A stretch of DNA of 47,420 nt, taken from NCBI GenBank assembly GCA_026129915.1, contig JAHCHD010000016.1:1-47420 (forward strand), written 5' to 3'. Of the stretch, positions 44,945 to 47,420 are shown one piece after another; position 1 is the first letter of the stretch, and each line of letters begins with the position of its first letter. The notes beneath the pieces are model-generated. The model saw nothing but the letters and a program-made list of their open reading frames with translations, was not told the origin of the DNA and did not search any database. The position numbers and the translations under genes are program-made. Source of the DNA: Bryobacterales bacterium. GTDB taxonomy: Bacteria > Acidobacteriota > Terriglobia > Bryobacterales > Bryobacteraceae.

Positions 44945-47053
44945 ATGAGTCGCAAGGCGCATCCGCACATCCGTCTGGGCGTGATCGGCTGCGGAGTTGC
45001 CGCCCGCACATGGCATGGCCCTGCCATCAGCCAATGCAACAGAATCTCGGTGACCGGAGTGTTCGACCTGCGCGCGGAATCCGCACGCAGGCTGGCTTCG
45101 CAGTTTCAGAATGCGCGCCTCTATGACTGGGCCGAGGAGATCCTGGACGACCCTGCCATTGACGCCGTAGCGATTCTAACCCCACCGGCTTCCCACGCCT
45201 CGCTGGTGGATGCCGCCATCCGCGCTGAGAAGCACGTTTTGGTAGAGAAGCCACTCGCGCTCACCTCAGCCGAAGCCTGGCGTCTGGCGGAATTGGCACG
45301 CCACTCCGGGCTGGTCTGCGCCGTGGGCTTTCAGTTGAGGCAACATCGTCTGGTACAGCGGGCAAAGCAGGCCATCGCGAGCCGCCGCATCGGGAGGGTG
45401 GGCGCGGTGCATAGCGTCTGGAGCAGCGCTGCATTCCAGCGCTTGCCGCAAAGTTCCTGGCGGAACTTCGACCACCTCGGCGGCAATTTGCTGTTTGAAC
45501 TGGGCGTGCATCACTTGGACCTGTGGCGCTTCTTGCTGGGCGAAGAATTGCACGCCCTGCACGCGGAGAAGCTCGAGGTGGGCGAAGCCAGCGCCCGCGT
45601 ACAACTTGTGACGCGCACCTACAGCGGCGTGCTGGTACACACCACGCTACTGGCCGGAAATGTGGATTACCAGGAGGTAGAGATTCTGGGTGATCGCGGC
45701 GCCATTCGCTTCTCCTTGAACCAGCCGCACAGCTATCGCGAAACGCGGGTGTCTCCGCAGTCGAGTCACGCTAGTGGAGCGGCAGGGTGGAACGCCATGC
45801 TGGCGGAAATCCCGGAAGCTGTTGCCGTCAACTTGCGCGGGGGTGACGTGCCGGCTAGCTTTCGCGCTCAATGGGAGACCTTTGCGGAGGCGGTGATGCT
45901 GGGCGGCCGACCGCCCGCCTCCTTCGACGATGGATACGTTGCCCTGGAATTGGTGGAGCGCGCCTACGGCGCTTCGCTCCGCCAGATCGATCTGCAGCCG
46001 AGCACCGAGCAAGGAATTGCGGAGGCTGGCTCAACCGCGGTAGCGCAGGATACCTATGGAGCGGGCAATGAACGCGCAGCGCCCGTTCTTTCCTTAGTTC
46101 TTACTACCCCCAACCGCTTTGAGACGCTGAAGCCGGTGCTGGCCCACCTGCGTCACCAATCCATAGCTATGGACATCGAGCTTGTGCTTGTAGTGCCCGC
46201 GCGCGCATCCTTCGATGCGGACCCCTTATGGATGGATGGCTTCCATAGCTGGCAACTGGTAAGGACTCCCTCCTTGCCTTCGATCGCCGTTGGCAATGCG
46301 GCGGGAGTCCGGCATGCCCGGGCCAAACTAGTGGCACTGGCCGCGGACCATTGCTTCCCGGAGCCGCGTTGGGCGGAGGCTCTGGTGAACGCGCATCAGG
46401 GCGGCCACGCCGCGGTAAGCCCTGTGATTCGCAACGCCAACCCCGAAACAACAGTAAGCTGGGCGGATTTTCTGATGCGCTCCGGCAATGCGCTTCAAGG
46501 CCACACAGGTGGCGTCGTCGACAGGCTTCCGGGCCAGAACTGCTGTTACCGGCGGAATGTACTTCTGGAGTTGGGCGACGACCTGGATCTGCTTCTGACC
46601 GAAGAACCTCGATTGCTGCATGCTCTCCGCGCGCAGGGCCACACCTTGCATCTGGAACCCCACGCAGTCACCTCCCGTGTGAACTACGCAGTGTTTGATA
46701 GCTGGATCGCCGCCACCTTCTTTGGCGGTCGCGTCTCCGCCGGGCGTCGCACCTCGAACTGGAATGCGTTGCGGCGTCTCGTGTACTGCATCGCCGCAAT
46801 TTTCCTGCCATACGTCCGCCTCGCACGCACCCTCATCTGGATGCACCAGGCTGGGCATGCCCCGCACTCGATGTTGCGCGCCGTGCCCTATCTTTGGCTG
46901 GGCTCAACCGTGGAGAGTACGGGCGAGTTCCTGGGCTACGCCACTGGGGTTGGCAAGGCGGACGACGCCCTCGCCCACTATGAGCATCACCGATCCAGGC
47001 ACGTAACGCCCAGTGAGCGCGAATCGCTCTTTGACCGCTTTCAGCGCGCGTGA
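44945..47053 (+). CDS. Gfo/Idh/MocA-type oxidoreductase fused to a family 2 glycosyltransferase
   Basis: 702 aa. Residues 1-360: Rossmann start RLGVIGCGVAARTWHGPAIS, catalytic-type lysine in VLVEKPLALT, and HLGGNLLFELGVHHLDLWRFLLG. From about 375: GT2-like LSLVLTTPNRFETLKPVLAHLRHQS, VRHARAKLVALAADHCFPEPRWAEALVNAH (metal-binding-type DH), GQNCCYRRNVLLEL and a hydrophobic end (VYCIAAIFLPYVRLARTLIW) that may be membrane-associated. One protein could make a modified NDP-sugar and transfer it, or transfer a sugar onto a related acceptor; substrates are unknown. GGAAG precedes the ATG by a few bases. A 36-codon frame upstream overlaps its start by ATGA (44838-44948) but is not convincing. Confidence 0.85.
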   Translation: MSRKAHPHIRLGVIGCGVAARTWHGPAISQCNRISVTGVFDLRAESARRLASQFQNARLYDWAEEILDDPAIDAVAILTPPASHASLVDAAIRAEKHVLVEKPLALTSAEAWRLAELARHSGLVCAVGFQLRQHRLVQRAKQAIASRRIGRVGAVHSVWSSAAFQRLPQSSWRNFDHLGGNLLFELGVHHLDLWRFLLGEELHALHAEKLEVGEASARVQLVTRTYSGVLVHTTLLAGNVDYQEVEILGDRGAIRFSLNQPHSYRETRVSPQSSHASGAAGWNAMLAEIPEAVAVNLRGGDVPASFRAQWETFAEAVMLGGRPPASFDDGYVALELVERAYGASLRQIDLQPSTEQGIAEAGSTAVAQDTYGAGNERAAPVLSLVLTTPNRFETLKPVLAHLRHQSIAMDIELVLVVPARASFDADPLWMDGFHSWQLVRTPSLPSIAVGNAAGVRHARAKLVALAADHCFPEPRWAEALVNAHQGGHAAVSPVIRNANPETTVSWADFLMRSGNALQGHTGGVVDRLPGQNCCYRRNVLLELGDDLDLLLTEEPRLLHALRAQGHTLHLEPHAVTSRVNYAVFDSWIAATFFGGRVSAGRRTSNWNALRRLVYCIAAIFLPYVRLARTLIWMHQAGHAPHSMLRAVPYLWLGSTVESTGEFLGYATGVGKADDALAHYEHHRSRHVTPSERESLFDRFQRA

Positions 47054-47083
47054 GCTTGGCCGAGGCGCGATACCATCTTCCTT

Positions 47084-47420
47084 ATGTGGACACGCCGACT
47101 CTTCCTCGCCTCCGCCTCACTTGCCGCCATGCGTCTGCCCAGCCTGGCCCAGCGCGCCTCCCGCTTTGACGTTGCCGTCATTGGCGGCAGCACCGGCGGC
47201 GTAGCCGGAGCGCTGGCCGCGTTGCGCGCCGGAGCCCGCGTTCTGCTCAGCGAGGAAACCGACTGGGTGGGTGGACAACTCACCTCACAACTGGTGCCGC
47301 CTGACGAGCATCCCTGGATCGAATCCACCGGCTGCACGCGGATGTATCGCGAATACCGCCAGGCCGTGCGCGCCTACTACCACAAGCACTTCCCGCTCAC
47401 CGCTGAAGCACGGACGATGC
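47084..47420 (+). CDS. Exported FAD-dependent oxidoreductase, N-terminal part only
   Basis: The window ends within this gene after 112 codons. The start MWTRRLFLASASLAAMRLPSLAQRA is a twin-arginine signal. FDVAVIGGSTGGVAGALAALRAGARVLLSEETDWVGGQL is a GxGxxG FAD-binding Rossmann motif of the kind found in exported FAD oxidoreductases of Acidobacteria and Planctomycetes. TGCTRMYREYRQAVRAYYHKHFP fits the same subgroup. It follows the fusion gene by 30 bases in the same direction. Confidence 0.85.
   Translation, partial: MWTRRLFLASASLAAMRLPSLAQRASRFDVAVIGGSTGGVAGALAALRAGARVLLSEETDWVGGQLTSQLVPPDEHPWIESTGCTRMYREYRQAVRAYYHKHFPLTAEARTM

Noticed and set aside
44838..44948. 36-codon frame overlapping the Gfo-GT2 start by ATGA
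   Set aside because: No ribosome site and no recognisable product; the overlap may be chance in GC-rich DNA.

Overview
The window looks like a chromosomal segment of an acidobacterium of the Bryobacterales/Solibacteres type. This is inferred from content, since no rRNA is present. GC is about 60%. There is an ADOP-type duplicated MacB/FtsX permease, a planctomycete-type cytochrome (DUF1549/DUF1553) plus DUF1501 pair, Tat-exported sulfatase and glycosidase-like proteins, KdtA and LpxK (so a diderm with lipid A), a bacillithiol-reductase-like YpdA, and RHS genes of the kind common in that group.

Layout. 212-1822 encodes an AsmA-like protein. About 2.0-9.5 kb is an accessory region read on the minus strand, downstream of tRNA-Asn(GTT). 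It holds a 5'-truncated and frameshifted RHS gene with a metallopeptidase-like tip, a small secreted protein, a REP-associated (Y1/HUH) transposase flanked by 26-bp inverted repeats, a second RHS gene whose start lies in one of those repeats and whose C-terminus looks like a nucleic-acid deaminase toxin, and a likely immunity gene. A 20-bp near-perfect direct repeat spans the 3' end of tRNA-Asn and recurs at 2024-2043, which would fit an island integrated at the tRNA.

9.8-15.5 kb (mostly minus) holds a sulfatase, a missed 50-aa membrane protein, ypdA with two frameshifts, alaS and a RaiA/HPF-like gene. 15.7-22.3 kb holds a secreted nitrilase-superfamily hydrolase, a PIN-like protein and the PSCyt/DUF1501 pair. 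22.3-24.8 kb holds a PadR regulator divergent from a NifX-like metal-cofactor protein with a clear promoter and palindromic operator, then a thioesterase and a cyclophilin lipoprotein. 24.8-34.8 kb holds a response regulator/PP2C phosphatase, cysS, a DinB protein, a GH43-like protein, a nitronate monooxygenase-like enzyme, the ADOP permease, a RidA protein and a secreted protein. 34.8-41.2 kb holds a KdtA-LpxK fusion, a DoxX/MauE-thioredoxin protein, and a minus-strand group aroF - unknown membrane protein - pfkB. 41.6-47.4 kb holds pyrophosphatase, a KBL-TDH fusion, a Gfo/Idh/MocA-GT2 fusion and the start of an FAD oxidoreductase.

The most notable element is the aroF (DAHP synthase) leader at 41262-41396. 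A 27-residue peptide carries a Tyr-Trp-Arg-Trp-Tyr-Trp run and is followed by mutually exclusive 1:2, 2:3 and 3:4 pairings and a strong intrinsic terminator just before aroF. This is the architecture of ribosome-mediated transcription attenuation. Three consecutive-step or unusual gene fusions (KdtA-LpxK, KBL-TDH, Gfo-GT2) are a second theme.
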